Assembly (NCBI RefSeq): GCF_004796535.1
Contig: NZ_SPHY01000012.1
Location: 18,596 to 82,595 of the forward strand
DNA from: Sphingomonas flavalba
GTDB lineage: Bacteria; Pseudomonadota; Alphaproteobacteria; Sphingomonadales; Sphingomonadaceae
Length of the DNA: 64,000 nt
Direction: 5' to 3'
The notes beneath the pieces were generated by a model, which was not told the DNA's origin, ran no database searches, and saw only the letters and a program-made list of their open reading frames with translations. This document shows, one piece after another, positions 9,376-19,188 of this stretch (position 1 is its first letter; each line of letters opens with the position of its first letter). The position numbers and the translations under genes are program-made.

Positions 9376-10321
9376 GCCCGCCGGCGCGCGCCTTGCTGAT
9401 CGAGATCATGCGCGGATCGTGCACCAGCTCGCGTAGTGCAGAGGTGTCGCCCTGATCGATCACGCCGTAGATCGGCAGGGCGGCGTTGCGCGGATCGGTG
9501 ACGACGACCGTGTCGTGGGTATAGCGGTTGACCGTCGCTACCACCTGCGCCAGCGGCTCGCCCCGGAACACCAGAACCCCGCGCGTCCAGGCGGTCGCCT
9601 GGTCGACATTGGCTTCCTTCGTCTGCGAAATGAAGCCGACGCTTTCGCCGCCGTCGTTCAGCATGCCGAAGCGGACCTGTTCGCCCTTGCGCGCGCTCTT
9701 GACCACGGTGTCGCCGCGGGCGCCGTCGACCGACGGGCCGCGCAGCGCGATGCGGACGACGCCGCTGACCACTGTCACCGCCGCCTGATGCGGCGCGACC
9801 CTTACGTCGAAGGCGGTGCCGACCGCGCGAATCTCGCCATGCGCGACCTCGACGATGAACGGCCGGCGGCTGTCATGGGCGACGTTGAACAGCGCTTCGC
9901 CTTCAGTCAGGCGGATGCGGCGTTCGGCCGGGGTGTAGGCGAGGGCGACGCGGCTGGCGCCGCCCAGCGTCACCACCGATCCGTCGTTCAGCCGTAGCAC
10001 CCGCCGTTCGGCGCGGTCAGCGGCGTATTCGGCGCCGCGCGGCGCTGGGGCGCTGACGTCCCGCGTCGACAGCCAGGCGCCGGCGCCGACCGCCCCCACC
10101 AGCACCGCCGCCAGGCCGGCTGCCAGCGGCCAGCGGCGCCGGGCAGCCGGTTCGGCGGCATGCTCGCCGGGATGCTGGAACCGGCCGAGCCACGCCCAGA
10201 ACGCCTCCGCCTCGGCGCGGTCGTCGGGGTGAAGCGAATCCGCCCGCCCGGCGAGGACGCCGTCGAACACCGCGTCCGCGCGCGGGCCCAAGCGGTTGAC
10301 TGGCGGTTCGTCGCGCATCAT
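9347..10321 (-). CDS. fecR: FecR family anti-sigma/regulator
   Basis: 324 residues. A cytoplasmic N-terminal DUF4880-like helix region (about 10-50, containing FWAWLGRF) is followed by one transmembrane segment (about 68-85), then the periplasmic FecR domain (about 100-210, RRVLRLNDGSVVTLGGASRV and GEALFNVAHD) and a small C-terminal domain. It transmits receptor occupancy from the periplasm to the ECF sigma factor. The start overlaps the sigma factor stop (ATGA). Its 3' end is antisense to the last 29 bases of the serine hydrolase gene. Confidence 0.92.
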   Translation of the reverse strand: MMRDEPPVNRLGPRADAVFDGVLAGRADSLHPDDRAEAEAFWAWLGRFQHPGEHAAEPAARRRWPLAAGLAAVLVGAVGAGAWLSTRDVSAPAPRGAEYAADRAERRVLRLNDGSVVTLGGASRVALAYTPAERRIRLTEGEALFNVAHDSRRPFIVEVAHGEIRAVGTAFDVRVAPHQAAVTVVSGVVRIALRGPSVDGARGDTVVKSARKGEQVRFGMLNDGGESVGFISQTKEANVDQATAWTRGVLVFRGEPLAQVVATVNRYTHDTVVVTDPRNAALPIYGVIDQGDTSALRELVHDPRMISISKARAGGLSGQRPAPR

Positions 10322-10860
10322 CGGTCCGTTCGCAGGGCGGCGAGCCGCTGATAGAGATGGGCGACGGCGTGGACCAGATGCTTCTGGACCATGCGGGGGC
10401 TGATCCGCAGCGCCTTGGCGATGTCCGCCGTCGACATTTCGTCGAAGCGGCGCATGACGAACACCCGCCGGCAGGGCGGCGACAGTTCGGCCAGCGCCGC
10501 GTCGAGCAGATGCTGCAGATCATCCAGGGTGCGGCCGTCCTCCTGCGCGGCGCGGACCGGCGGCGCCAGCGCTTCGTCGAACGGCTCGGCGGGGGCCGGG
10601 CGGCGGCCGCGATCGGCGATCAGGTTGGCGGCGATGCGGAACAGATAGGCTTGCGGCCGTTCGACCGGATGGGTGCGCCCGGCCTGGATCAGCCGTACGC
10701 AGGCTTCCTGCACCAGATCCTCCGCCTCCGTCGGATCGCTGACCCGCCGCGCGACGAAGGCGCGCAGCGCGGCGCGGCTGGACTCCAGCAACTCGGCCTC
10801 GATGCCGCTTGCACGGAGTGAATCGATCCGTTGCTGTGGCCTGCTCGCCATGCCTTGCAT
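10318..10860 (-). CDS. fecI: ECF RNA polymerase sigma factor (FecI-like)
   Basis: 180 residues. Region 2 contains FVARRVSDPTEAEDLVQEA and PQAYLFRIAANLIADRGR; region 4 contains LSPPCRRVFVMRRFDEMS followed by the helix-turn-helix IAKALRISPRMVQKHL. This is the iron-starvation (FecI) group. It is divergent from the TonB receptor gene across a 170-base gap and coupled to fecR, the standard arrangement for cell-surface signalling. An alternative start is the Met at residue 4 (10851). Its target is presumably the adjacent receptor promoter. Confidence 0.93.
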   Translation of the reverse strand: MQGMASRPQQRIDSLRASGIEAELLESSRAALRAFVARRVSDPTEAEDLVQEACVRLIQAGRTHPVERPQAYLFRIAANLIADRGRRPAPAEPFDEALAPPVRAAQEDGRTLDDLQHLLDAALAELSPPCRRVFVMRRFDEMSTADIAKALRISPRMVQKHLVHAVAHLYQRLAALRTDR

Positions 10861-11030
10861 CCCCTGTCGTCAATGATGACGCTGGAGCCAGGGCGAAGCG
10901 AACTGTTTTTCGGCAACAGCGAAAATAAATCGCGCCACCGGGCGGCACGGCGGTTCGTAAACGCGCCCGCCGAACGTCATATCTAGACCGGGCCAAGGGG
11001 AAAGGGCCGGGCAGACGAAGGGGGAATCGC

Positions 11031-14000
11031 GTGAAATCAGGATATTTGCTGTCGGCCGCCCTGTGCGCCATCGCTTCTCCGGCCCTGTCGGCCGAGGCGC
11101 GCTATGCCATCGACCTGCCGGCGCAGACGCTCGATGCTTCGCTGTATCAGGTCGCGCGGGCGACCGGCGTCCAACTGATCTTCACCGACGAACAGATCAC
11201 CCACCTGCACGCGCCGCGCGTCGCCGGACGCTATACGCTGGCGCAGGCGCTGAGCGCGGTGCTTGCCCGCAGCGGCTATACCTATCGCGTCACCGGCGAG
11301 AACAGTGTCCGCATCATCCGCGCCGACACGCCGCGGGTGACGCCGATTGCCTATCGGCAGGATGGCGAACCGGCGCCGACGGCGGCCGTTCCCGCCGCCG
11401 CTGACGCGCCGGCGCGCAACTCCACGCAGGAAGCGATCGCCGCGACCACCGGTGACGCGGATGCCGCCGCCGACATCGTCGTCGTCGGGTCGCGGATCGC
11501 CGGCAGCAAGGTGACGGCGGCGCTGCCGGTCACCATCGTCGACGCGCAGTCGATCTCGGCGACCGGCTCGCTGTCGGGCGACGAGCTGTTCCGCTCGATC
11601 CCGCAGATGGGCGACGTCAGCTTCAACAGCGCCTATCTGCCGAACAGCTCCAATTCGGCGCGCGGCGATGTCGGCTCGGTCAACCTGCGCAACCTGGGCG
11701 TCGGCAACACGCTGGTGCTGCTGAACGGCCGCCGGGTGGTCAACCACCCGACCAGCCGCGCCGACGACAATCTGGTGCCGACGCTGACCTACAACACCAA
11801 CGCGATTCCGGTGTTCGGGCTCGAACGGCTGGAGGTGCTGCGCGACGGCGCGGCGGCGATCTACGGGTCGGACGCCGTCGCCGGCGTGGTCAACACCGTG
11901 CTGCGCACCAACTATAACGGGGTAATGGCCGAGACCCAGGTCGGCTATGCCGAAGACACCAGCATGGTCGAGCTCAACGCCAATCTGCTGGCCGGCACCG
12001 ATCTGGGCGGGCGCGGCAACGTCACGCTGTTCGCCAGCTACGACCACCGCACCTCGCTCGACGCGCGGGACCAGGATTATACCGCGTCGGCCGACAAGCG
12101 GCCGCTGTTCGACGGCACCCCGTTCGAGGGGCTGAACGGACTGGACGGGCGCAGCACGATCACCCCGTGGGGTTCGTTCCAGACCTATGGCAACGTCCGG
12201 GTGCGGCAGGGCGCGACCAACCTGACCAACGCGTCCGGCCAGTTCCATATCCAGCCGGACAGCAACAGCGGCTGCCAGACGGCGTTGGCGGGCGGGCTGT
12301 GCATCGACGACGGCACGATCAGCGGCGCCGCCGACCGCAACCTGCGCTTCGACGCGGCCCACGCGTTCAACACCAGCGTGATCCCGGCGGTCAAGCGGCT
12401 GAACCTGTTCCTGAACGGCCATTACGACCTGACCGACAACCTCGAATTCTTCGGCGAGGCCGGGTATTATCGCGCCACCACCCGCAGCATCCAGGCGTCG
12501 ACCGGCACGCTGAGTTCCGGGCCGCTCGTCATCCCGACGAGCAACTATTACAACCCGTTCGGTCCGACGACATTGCCGGACGGATCGCCCAACCCCAACC
12601 GCCTGCCGGGCATCGACGCGCCGGCGGACGGGCAGGCGATCACCCTCAGCAGCTATAATTTCGCCGATGTCGGCCCCAATGTCGTGAACGTGAAGAACGA
12701 GCAGTTCCGCCTGCTCGGCGGCCTCCGCTTCGAGGCGCTCGGTTTCAAGTGGGAAAGCGCGCTGGTCTATTCGGAGGCGACGGTCCGCGACCGGTCCGAC
12801 GGCCTCAGCCAGACGCTGCTCCAGAAGCAGTTGGCGCTGGCCACGCCGGACGCCTACAACCCGTTCAGCGGCGGCACGATTGCCGATCCGGCCGGCGCCG
12901 ACGCGACGCCGAGCCGCCAGGCGGCGATCGACGCGATCAAGATCACCACCACCCGCTTCAACAAGGCGACGCTGGCGATGGCCGACCTGCGCGGCAGCCG
13001 CGCTGATCTGCTGACCCTGCCGGGCGGCGATGTCGGCTTTGCCTTTGGCGGCGAGATTCGGCGCGAGACGCAGATCGACAACCGCGACCCGCATGTCGAC
13101 GGCACGATCCAGTTCGTTGACGCGGTCAGCGGCTTCGTCAACGCCAGCGACCTGATCGGGTCCAGCCCGTCGCCGGACACCCGCGGCCGCCGCACCGTTG
13201 CCGCCGCCTATGCCGAGCTGGCGATCCCGCTGGTGTCGCCGGACATGGGGGTGCCGCTCGTCTACCGTGCCGAATTGCAGGTCGCCGGGCGCTACGAGCA
13301 TTACAGCGACGTCGGGTCGGTGGCGAAGCCGAAGGTTGCCGGCGCGTGGGACATCGTCCCGGGCCTCAGGCTGCGCGGCTCCTATGCCCAGGGCTTCAAG
13401 GCGCCGAACCTGGAGCAGATCAACGCGACGGTGGTCACCCGGTCCAACACCCGCACCGACTATATCCGCTGCGAGGCGGACCTGCGCGCCGGGCGGATCG
13501 CCAGCTTCGCCGATTGCAGCCAGGGCTTCGCCACCTCCGCCCAGCGCTCCGGCAACCCGGACCTGAAGCCGGAAACCTCGACCACCTGGGGCGCCGGCGT
13601 TGTGCTGGAGCCGCGCTTCCTGGAGGACCGGTTGGGCCGGATGACCTTCACCGTCGATTACTGGAACATCCGGCAGAAGGGCATCGTCGGCCTGTTCGGC
13701 GAAGGCAACGCGCTGATCAACGACTATCTGGAGCGGGTTGGCGGCGGTGAGGACGCCAACGTCATCCGCGCCGCTCCGACCGCCGACGACATCGCGCTGT
13801 TCGCCGGCACCGGCCTGACCCCGGCCGGGCGGGTGCTGTTCGTCCGCGACAAATATGTGAACCTGCTGCCGCAGACGGTGTCGGGCGTCGACTTCGGCTT
13901 CTTCTGGAAGCTGCCCGATTTCGGCATCGGCACGTTCCAGCTCAGCGCCAACGCCGCCTATCTGCGCAAGTTCTTCCTGCAGCCGTCGCCGCCGATCCAG

Positions 14001-14408
14001 ACGCTGATCGACGCCCGCGCCGCCGGCACGATCAACCCCGGCACGATCATCGCCGAGGCCGGCGACCGCATCCGACAGAGCGGCAAGCCGCGGTGGAAGG
14101 GCTCCGGCTCGCTGACCTGGACCTATGACCGGTTCCAGATCGGCGCCTACACCCAATATACCGGGTCGGTGGAGGATACCGGCCTGCTCGACCCGGCCGG
14201 CGTGCCGTGGGTCATCGACGATCAGATGACCTTCAACCTTTATGCGCAAGTCGAGGTCGGCGGCGACAGCACCGGCCGCTACCGGTTGCGGATCGGCGTG
14301 CGCAACCTGACCGACGCGAAGCCGCCGCTGTCGTCGGACGGCTATCTCGCCAGCCTCTACAACCCCTATGCGCGTTACTGGTACGCCAATTTCCGTGCGT
14401 CCTTCTAA
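11031..14408 (+). CDS. TonB-dependent receptor with N-terminal STN signalling domain
   Basis: 1125 residues, a large outer-membrane transporter. A signal peptide (about 1-21) precedes an STN domain (about 25-95, IDLPAQTLDASLYQVARATG), which marks a transducer that signals to FecR. After a linker (about 100-145) comes the TonB box region (IVVVGSRIAGSK), the plug domain (NLRNLGVGNTLVLLNGRRVV, YGSDAVAGVVN) and a 22-strand barrel ending in the aromatic RYWYANFRASF. GTG start with AAGGGGGA a few bases upstream. The substrate is unknown; the downstream gamma-glutamyltransferase and M20 hydrolase hint at a peptide-like or amide-bonded ligand rather than a siderophore. Confidence 0.93.
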   Translation: MKSGYLLSAALCAIASPALSAEARYAIDLPAQTLDASLYQVARATGVQLIFTDEQITHLHAPRVAGRYTLAQALSAVLARSGYTYRVTGENSVRIIRADTPRVTPIAYRQDGEPAPTAAVPAAADAPARNSTQEAIAATTGDADAAADIVVVGSRIAGSKVTAALPVTIVDAQSISATGSLSGDELFRSIPQMGDVSFNSAYLPNSSNSARGDVGSVNLRNLGVGNTLVLLNGRRVVNHPTSRADDNLVPTLTYNTNAIPVFGLERLEVLRDGAAAIYGSDAVAGVVNTVLRTNYNGVMAETQVGYAEDTSMVELNANLLAGTDLGGRGNVTLFASYDHRTSLDARDQDYTASADKRPLFDGTPFEGLNGLDGRSTITPWGSFQTYGNVRVRQGATNLTNASGQFHIQPDSNSGCQTALAGGLCIDDGTISGAADRNLRFDAAHAFNTSVIPAVKRLNLFLNGHYDLTDNLEFFGEAGYYRATTRSIQASTGTLSSGPLVIPTSNYYNPFGPTTLPDGSPNPNRLPGIDAPADGQAITLSSYNFADVGPNVVNVKNEQFRLLGGLRFEALGFKWESALVYSEATVRDRSDGLSQTLLQKQLALATPDAYNPFSGGTIADPAGADATPSRQAAIDAIKITTTRFNKATLAMADLRGSRADLLTLPGGDVGFAFGGEIRRETQIDNRDPHVDGTIQFVDAVSGFVNASDLIGSSPSPDTRGRRTVAAAYAELAIPLVSPDMGVPLVYRAELQVAGRYEHYSDVGSVAKPKVAGAWDIVPGLRLRGSYAQGFKAPNLEQINATVVTRSNTRTDYIRCEADLRAGRIASFADCSQGFATSAQRSGNPDLKPETSTTWGAGVVLEPRFLEDRLGRMTFTVDYWNIRQKGIVGLFGEGNALINDYLERVGGGEDANVIRAAPTADDIALFAGTGLTPAGRVLFVRDKYVNLLPQTVSGVDFGFFWKLPDFGIGTFQLSANAAYLRKFFLQPSPPIQTLIDARAAGTINPGTIIAEAGDRIRQSGKPRWKGSGSLTWTYDRFQIGAYTQYTGSVEDTGLLDPAGVPWVIDDQMTFNLYAQVEVGGDSTGRYRLRIGVRNLTDAKPPLSSDGYLASLYNPYARYWYANFRASF

Positions 14409-16149
14409 GCGGGGCGCCGGGGTGCGGCGCGGTTTCCGCTGCCTTGCCGGGCTGCTGGCGATCACGCTGGCGGTCCCGGCCGGGCTCGTCGCCCAGACCG
14501 GGCCGTCGGGCGGCGACATCGTCGGCTATGGCGAGATCCACCATCCGACGATCGGCCGCGACGGCATGGTGGTCAGCCAGAACGCCATCGCCACCCGCGT
14601 TGGCGTCGAAATACTGCGCAAGGGCGGCAACGCGGTCGACGCGGCGGTGGCCACCGCCTTCGCGCTGGCGGTGACGCTGCCGCGCGCCGGCAATATCGGC
14701 GGCGGCGGCTATATGCTGATCCATATGGCGGCGACGCCCGACCGCCCGGCCCAGACGATCGCGATCGATTATTATGGCCAGGCGCCGCATGCGACGACGC
14801 CGGACCTGCTGCTCGACGCCGCCGGCCGCTTCGACCGGGAAAAGGGCTATTCGATGAAGGGCGTCGCCATCCCCGGCACCGTCGCCGGGCTGTGGGAGGC
14901 GCACCAGCGGTTCGGCAAGCTGCGCTGGGGCACGCTGATCGCCCCGGCGATCGCGCTCGCCCGCAACGGCGTGGTGCTGAGCGACGACGAAGCGAAGGCG
15001 ACCGCCGAGCAGGCGAAGGCGATGGCCGACGATCCCGGCGCGATGGCCGCGTTCTTCAAACCCGGCGGCGCGCCTTACCAGCCGGGCGAGTTGTTCCGCC
15101 AGCCCGATCTGGCCTGGTCGCTGAAGCAGATCGCGGCGCGCGGCCGCGACGGATTCTACAAGGGGCCGGTGGCCGAACGGCTGGTCGCCGGGATCAAGGC
15201 CGGCGGCGGCATCATCGATGCGGCCGACCTCGCCGATTACCGTGCGATCGTCAGCCAGCCGATCTGGTCCGACTATCGTGGGCAGCGCATCGCCTACATG
15301 CCGCCGACCGCATCGGGCGTCACCGTCGCCGAGGCGATGAACATCCTGGAACATTTCCCACTGGCCGAAACCGGCTGGGGCAGCGCCGCGACGCTGCACA
15401 CGGTGGCGGAGGCGGTGAAGATCGCCTGGTCCGACCGCCGGCTGGTCGGCGGCGCCCCCGACTGGAACACGCCGACCACCGGCCTGGCCAGCAAGGGCTT
15501 TGCCGCCGAGCGTGCGAAGCTGATCCAGCCCGACAAGACGCTTGGCGCGGCAACGCTGCCGGACGGCAATCCTTATCCGTACGAAAGCCGCGACACGACG
15601 CATTTCTCCGTCGCCGATGCGGCGGGCAATGCGGTGACCAACACCTATACCCTGTCCGCCTCCTATGGCGCGCATGTGGTGGCGCCGGGCACCGGCTTCC
15701 TGCTCAACAACTCGTTCGGCAACCTGGCCTGGGGGCTGCGCGGCGCCGGGCGCGAGGCGACGAAGCCGGTGCCGGGCAAGCGGGTCGGATCGACGATCAC
15801 CCCGATCATCGTGTTCCGCGACGACAAGCCCTGGCTGCTGACCGGCACGCCCGGCGGCGGCTATATCATCGCGACGATGGTGCAGCTGCTGTCCAACGTC
15901 ATCGACCACCGCCTGAACGTCGCGGAAGCGGCGCAGCGCCCGCGCATCAACCAGAGCGGGCCGGGCGCGCCGATCGAGCTTGAACCCGGTTTTTCGCCCG
16001 ACATCGTACCGCTGCTGGAGGCAAGAGGGCATGCGGTGAAGTCCTCGGCGACGATGGGCAGCACCCAGTCGATCATGGTGACGAACGGGCTGTTCCTGGG
16101 CGCCGCCGACACCCGCCGCCCGGATGCGCTGGCGCTTGGCGTGCGCTAG
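14395..16149 (+). CDS. ggt: Gamma-glutamyltransferase
   Basis: About 584 residues from the GTG at 14395; an in-frame ATG at 14368 and a GTG at 14422 are alternatives, so the start is uncertain and may overlap the receptor gene. A signal peptide (RGFRCLAGLLAITLAVPAGL) sends it to the periplasm. The chain self-cleaves before the Thr of RDTTHFSVADAAG; the downstream NNSFG and the GTPGGGYI segment are family marks. It transfers or hydrolyses gamma-glutamyl groups from glutathione and related peptides. It follows the receptor gene directly, so is probably cotranscribed. Confidence 0.9.
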   Translation: MRPSKRGAGVRRGFRCLAGLLAITLAVPAGLVAQTGPSGGDIVGYGEIHHPTIGRDGMVVSQNAIATRVGVEILRKGGNAVDAAVATAFALAVTLPRAGNIGGGGYMLIHMAATPDRPAQTIAIDYYGQAPHATTPDLLLDAAGRFDREKGYSMKGVAIPGTVAGLWEAHQRFGKLRWGTLIAPAIALARNGVVLSDDEAKATAEQAKAMADDPGAMAAFFKPGGAPYQPGELFRQPDLAWSLKQIAARGRDGFYKGPVAERLVAGIKAGGGIIDAADLADYRAIVSQPIWSDYRGQRIAYMPPTASGVTVAEAMNILEHFPLAETGWGSAATLHTVAEAVKIAWSDRRLVGGAPDWNTPTTGLASKGFAAERAKLIQPDKTLGAATLPDGNPYPYESRDTTHFSVADAAGNAVTNTYTLSASYGAHVVAPGTGFLLNNSFGNLAWGLRGAGREATKPVPGKRVGSTITPIIVFRDDKPWLLTGTPGGGYIIATMVQLLSNVIDHRLNVAEAAQRPRINQSGPGAPIELEPGFSPDIVPLLEARGHAVKSSATMGSTQSIMVTNGLFLGAADTRRPDALALGVR

Positions 16150-16197
16150 GAAGGATCGGCGGCGCGGAGCGGATTCGGCCTCCGGCGCCGCCGCAAC

Positions 16198-16204
16198 GAA
16201 GGAG
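16198..16204 (+). promoter_or_regulatory. Shine-Dalgarno of the amidohydrolase gene
   Basis: GAAGGAG ends 5 bases before ATG 16210 but only 2 bases before the in-frame GTG 16207, which favours the ATG as the start. Confidence 0.65.
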
Positions 16205-16209
16205 CTGTG

Positions 16210-17658
16210 ATGACCCGTCTTGCCCTGTCCGCCTGCCTGCTGATCGGCGCCTCTCCGCTGGCCGCCGCGCCGCTCCCCCCGGCCGAGAACGCCGCGATCA
16301 CCGCCGATGTCGACGGGCGAGCCGGCGCTCTTGCCGACACCGCCAAGGCGATCTGGACCTATGCCGAGGTTGGCTATCAGGAGGTGAAAAGCTCTGCCCT
16401 GCTCCAGCAGGATCTGCGCAAGGCCGGCTTCACCGTCACCGCTGGGGTGGCGGGCATGCCGACCGCCTTCGTCGCCATCTTCAAGAACGGGGCCGGGCCG
16501 GTCATCGCCATCCTCGCCGAGTTCGACGCGCTGCCCGGTCTCGCCCAGACGACCGATCCGGTGGCGACGCCGATCGCCGGGCAGGCGGCGGGCCATGGTT
16601 GCGGCCACAATGTGTTCGGCGCTGCATCGATTACCGCGGCGATGGCGGTCAAGGACTGGATGGTCCGCAACAAGGTGGCGGGCGAGCTGCGCGTCTACGG
16701 CACCCCGGCGGAGGAAGGCGGATCGGGCAAGGTCTACATGGTCCGATCGGGCCTGTTCGACGATGTTGCGGCGACGCTGCACTGGCACCCCGGCGACGGC
16801 AACGCGGTCAGCGTCGGCAAGAGCCAGGCGAATATCAGCGGCAAGTTCCGCTTCCGCGGCGTCTCCGCCCACGCCTCTGCCGCGCCGGACAAGGGACGGT
16901 CGGCGCTCGACGGCGTCGAGATCATGGATGTCGCGACCAATTTCCTGCGCGAGCACGTTCCGCAGGGCACGCGCATCCACTACGTCATCACCGAAGGCGG
17001 CAAGGCGCCCAACGTCGTCCCCGATTTCGCCGAGGTCTATTACTACGTCCGGCACACCGACCCGGCGATCGTCAAGGCGGTGTGGCAGCGGGTGAACGAC
17101 GCGGCACAGGGCGCCGCCCTCGCCTCCGGCACCAAGGTGGAGGTGGAGATCACCGGCGGCGTCTATTCGATGCTGGGCAACGACACGCTGGCGGCGGTGA
17201 TGCAGCGCAATCTGGAGGCGGTCGGCGGCCCGGCATGGACGGCGGCGGAGCGCGGCTGGGCGGAAAAGCTTCAGCCGTCGCTGCCGACGAAGAAGGATCT
17301 GGCGTCGGCGGCGCAGATCCAGCCGCTCCACCGCCAGGATTCCGGCGGCTCGACCGACGTGTCGGACATCAGCTGGGTGTCGCCGACCGTCGGCCTGTCG
17401 ACCGCGACCTGGGTGCCCGGAACCCCGGCGCATAGCTGGCAGGCCGTCGCTGCCAGCGGCGGGTCGATCGGCGCAAAAGGCGGCGTTGTCGCCGCCAAGG
17501 CGCTGGCGTTGAGCGCCGCCGAACTGTTCCGCAGCCCGGACACGCTCGCCGCCGCCCGCGCCGAGCTGGACAAGGCGCGCGGCGCCGATTTCAAATATCA
17601 GGCGATGGTCGGCGACCGTACCCCGCCGCTCGACTACCGCAAGCCGGCCGGAAATTAG
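16210..17658 (+). CDS. M20 family amidohydrolase (AbgB-like)
   Basis: 482 residues with a signal peptide (about 1-20, ending ASPLAAA). Metal-binding motifs of the M20D amidohydrolases are present: AGHGCGHNVFG and the paired acids in PAEEGGSGK, plus WHPGDGN and a dimerisation domain around residues 210-325. The closest recognisable relatives cleave amide bonds such as p-aminobenzoyl-glutamate or N-acyl amino acids. Exported AbgB-like enzymes beside a receptor and GGT suggest periplasmic trimming of an imported amide or peptide. It is the last gene of the plus-strand run; the next gene converges 31 bases downstream. Confidence 0.87.
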   Translation: MTRLALSACLLIGASPLAAAPLPPAENAAITADVDGRAGALADTAKAIWTYAEVGYQEVKSSALLQQDLRKAGFTVTAGVAGMPTAFVAIFKNGAGPVIAILAEFDALPGLAQTTDPVATPIAGQAAGHGCGHNVFGAASITAAMAVKDWMVRNKVAGELRVYGTPAEEGGSGKVYMVRSGLFDDVAATLHWHPGDGNAVSVGKSQANISGKFRFRGVSAHASAAPDKGRSALDGVEIMDVATNFLREHVPQGTRIHYVITEGGKAPNVVPDFAEVYYYVRHTDPAIVKAVWQRVNDAAQGAALASGTKVEVEITGGVYSMLGNDTLAAVMQRNLEAVGGPAWTAAERGWAEKLQPSLPTKKDLASAAQIQPLHRQDSGGSTDVSDISWVSPTVGLSTATWVPGTPAHSWQAVAASGGSIGAKGGVVAAKALALSAAELFRSPDTLAAARAELDKARGADFKYQAMVGDRTPPLDYRKPAGN

Positions 17659-17689
17659 GCGCGCGGAACAAAGGCCGCCCCGGCTGGGC

Positions 17690-19036
17690 TTACTTCGCGG
17701 GCGCCTGCGCTTCTGCCGCGCTGACTCGCCAGATGCGATCGCCGACGTCGTCGGCGACAAGCAGCGCGCCGGTCTTGTCGACGATGACGCCGACCGGCCG
17801 GCCCTGGGCGCGGCCCTTGGCATCGAGGAAGCCGGTCAGCAGGTCGACGGGCTTTACGCCCTTCACCGGATAGCCGTTGTCGCCGAACGGGACGTAGACG
17901 ACCTTGTAGCCGGACGGCGGCTTGCGGTTCCATGATCCGTGCTCGCCGACGAAGGCGCCGTTGGCGAAGCGCGACCCGAGCTTGGCGTCGGTGGCGAAGG
18001 CCAGGCCGAGCGCGGCGACGTGCGCGCCGAGCGCGTAGTCCGGGCGTTTGGCATATTCCTGCAGGTCCGGCCTCTCCGGCTGTACCCGCCGATCGAGATA
18101 GCCGCCCCAATAGGTGTGGGGCCAGCCGTAGAAAGCAGCGAATTCGACACGGGTCAGATAGTCGGGCGACAGGTCGCCGCCCATCATGTCGCGTTCGTTG
18201 ACGACGGTCCACAGCGCCCCGGTCTTCGGCTCGTAGGCGAGGCCGACCGGGTTGCGCAGGCCGGAGGCGAAGATGTTGTAGCGGCCGCTGGCGATGTCGA
18301 CCTGCAGAATATTGGCGCGGTGGGTTTCCAGCTCCAGCCCCTTTTCGCCGATATTGCTGGCCGATCCGACGGCGACGAACAGCGATTTGCCGTCCGGCGC
18401 CGGGATCAGGTTGCGCGACCAGTGGTTGCCGCCGCCGGGCAGGCTGGCGATCTTCTGCGGCTTGGCGGTGATCTTGGTCTGGCCGACCTTGAACGGGTAG
18501 GCGACGATCGCGTCGGTGTTGCCGATGAACAGCCGGTCGCCGACCAGCGCCATGCCGAACGGCGAGTTGAGGCCGGTCAGCAGCACCGAGCGCGCCTCCG
18601 GCCGCCCGTCGCCGTCGGCGTCGCGCAGCAGGGTGATGCGGTTGGCGGAAGGGACGGCGGCGCCGGCGCGGCCGAGCAGCAGATTCATGACGAAGCCGGT
18701 GACGCCGCCGCCCTTGCGCGGCGGCGAATTGGTTTCGGCGACCAGCACGTCGCCGTTGGGCAGCAGCGTCATCCAGCGCGGATGGTCAAGGTCGCCGGCA
18801 TATTCGCTGACCGTCAGTCCTGCCGCCGCCACCGGCCGGGCATTGCCCTGCCAGCCGATCGGCTTGGCGATATTGACTGTTGGGATCAGCTCGTTGCGCG
18901 GCGGCGAGATGGTCGGGCGCTGGCCGACGACCGCGTCGAACGCCAGCTTGACGTTGTCGCGGCGGCTGAGCAGCGCGACCGCGGCGGCCGCCGCCACGAT
19001 CACGATCAGGATGAAGATCAGCAGCCTGCGGCTCAT
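17690..19036 (-). CDS. Sorbosone dehydrogenase-like six-bladed propeller protein
   Basis: 448 residues. One N-terminal membrane segment (about 3-22) anchors or exports it. The rest is a PQQ-type glucose/sorbosone dehydrogenase beta-propeller with repeats such as HPRWMTLLPNGDVLVAET, LNSPFGMALVGDRLFIGN, HWSRNLIPAPDGKSLFVAVG and GLRNPVGLAYEP, and the GEHGSWNRKPPSGYKV segment typical of the family. It probably oxidises an aldose or sugar aldehyde in the periplasm using PQQ. The start is supported by AAGGAG 8 bases upstream (complement of 19045-19050). PQQ use is inferred from the family. Confidence 0.86.
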   Translation of the reverse strand: MSRRLLIFILIVIVAAAAAVALLSRRDNVKLAFDAVVGQRPTISPPRNELIPTVNIAKPIGWQGNARPVAAAGLTVSEYAGDLDHPRWMTLLPNGDVLVAETNSPPRKGGGVTGFVMNLLLGRAGAAVPSANRITLLRDADGDGRPEARSVLLTGLNSPFGMALVGDRLFIGNTDAIVAYPFKVGQTKITAKPQKIASLPGGGNHWSRNLIPAPDGKSLFVAVGSASNIGEKGLELETHRANILQVDIASGRYNIFASGLRNPVGLAYEPKTGALWTVVNERDMMGGDLSPDYLTRVEFAAFYGWPHTYWGGYLDRRVQPERPDLQEYAKRPDYALGAHVAALGLAFATDAKLGSRFANGAFVGEHGSWNRKPPSGYKVVYVPFGDNGYPVKGVKPVDLLTGFLDAKGRAQGRPVGVIVDKTGALLVADDVGDRIWRVSAAEAQAPAK

Positions 19037-19188
19037 CGCGTTCGCTCCTTCCGGCCCGGGGGGCGCGGTGATGATAATGCGGTCGGGTTCAACGCCGCGT
19101 CGCCGGGACTTTAGAGTCTGATCGGCGTGTGGGGAAGCGGCTCCTGCCCCGGTCTCAATCCGGCCGACAGAGAGCGGCGATCAGCGTT

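Noticed and set aside
10861..11030. FecI-type -35/-10 promoter for the receptor gene
   Set aside because: Several partial matches exist but none convincing by eye in this 170-base gap, so no site is claimed.
11037..14519. A 1160-residue open frame on the minus strand opposite the TonB receptor gene
   Set aside because: It has no family motifs and is rich in Arg, Gln, Asp and Val in patterns expected from antisense GC-rich codons. The plus strand encodes an unmistakable receptor.
14233..17823. A 1196-residue minus-strand open frame across the gamma-glutamyltransferase and amidohydrolase genes
   Set aside because: It spans two well-supported genes and their gap, has antisense-type composition and no start signal or domain.
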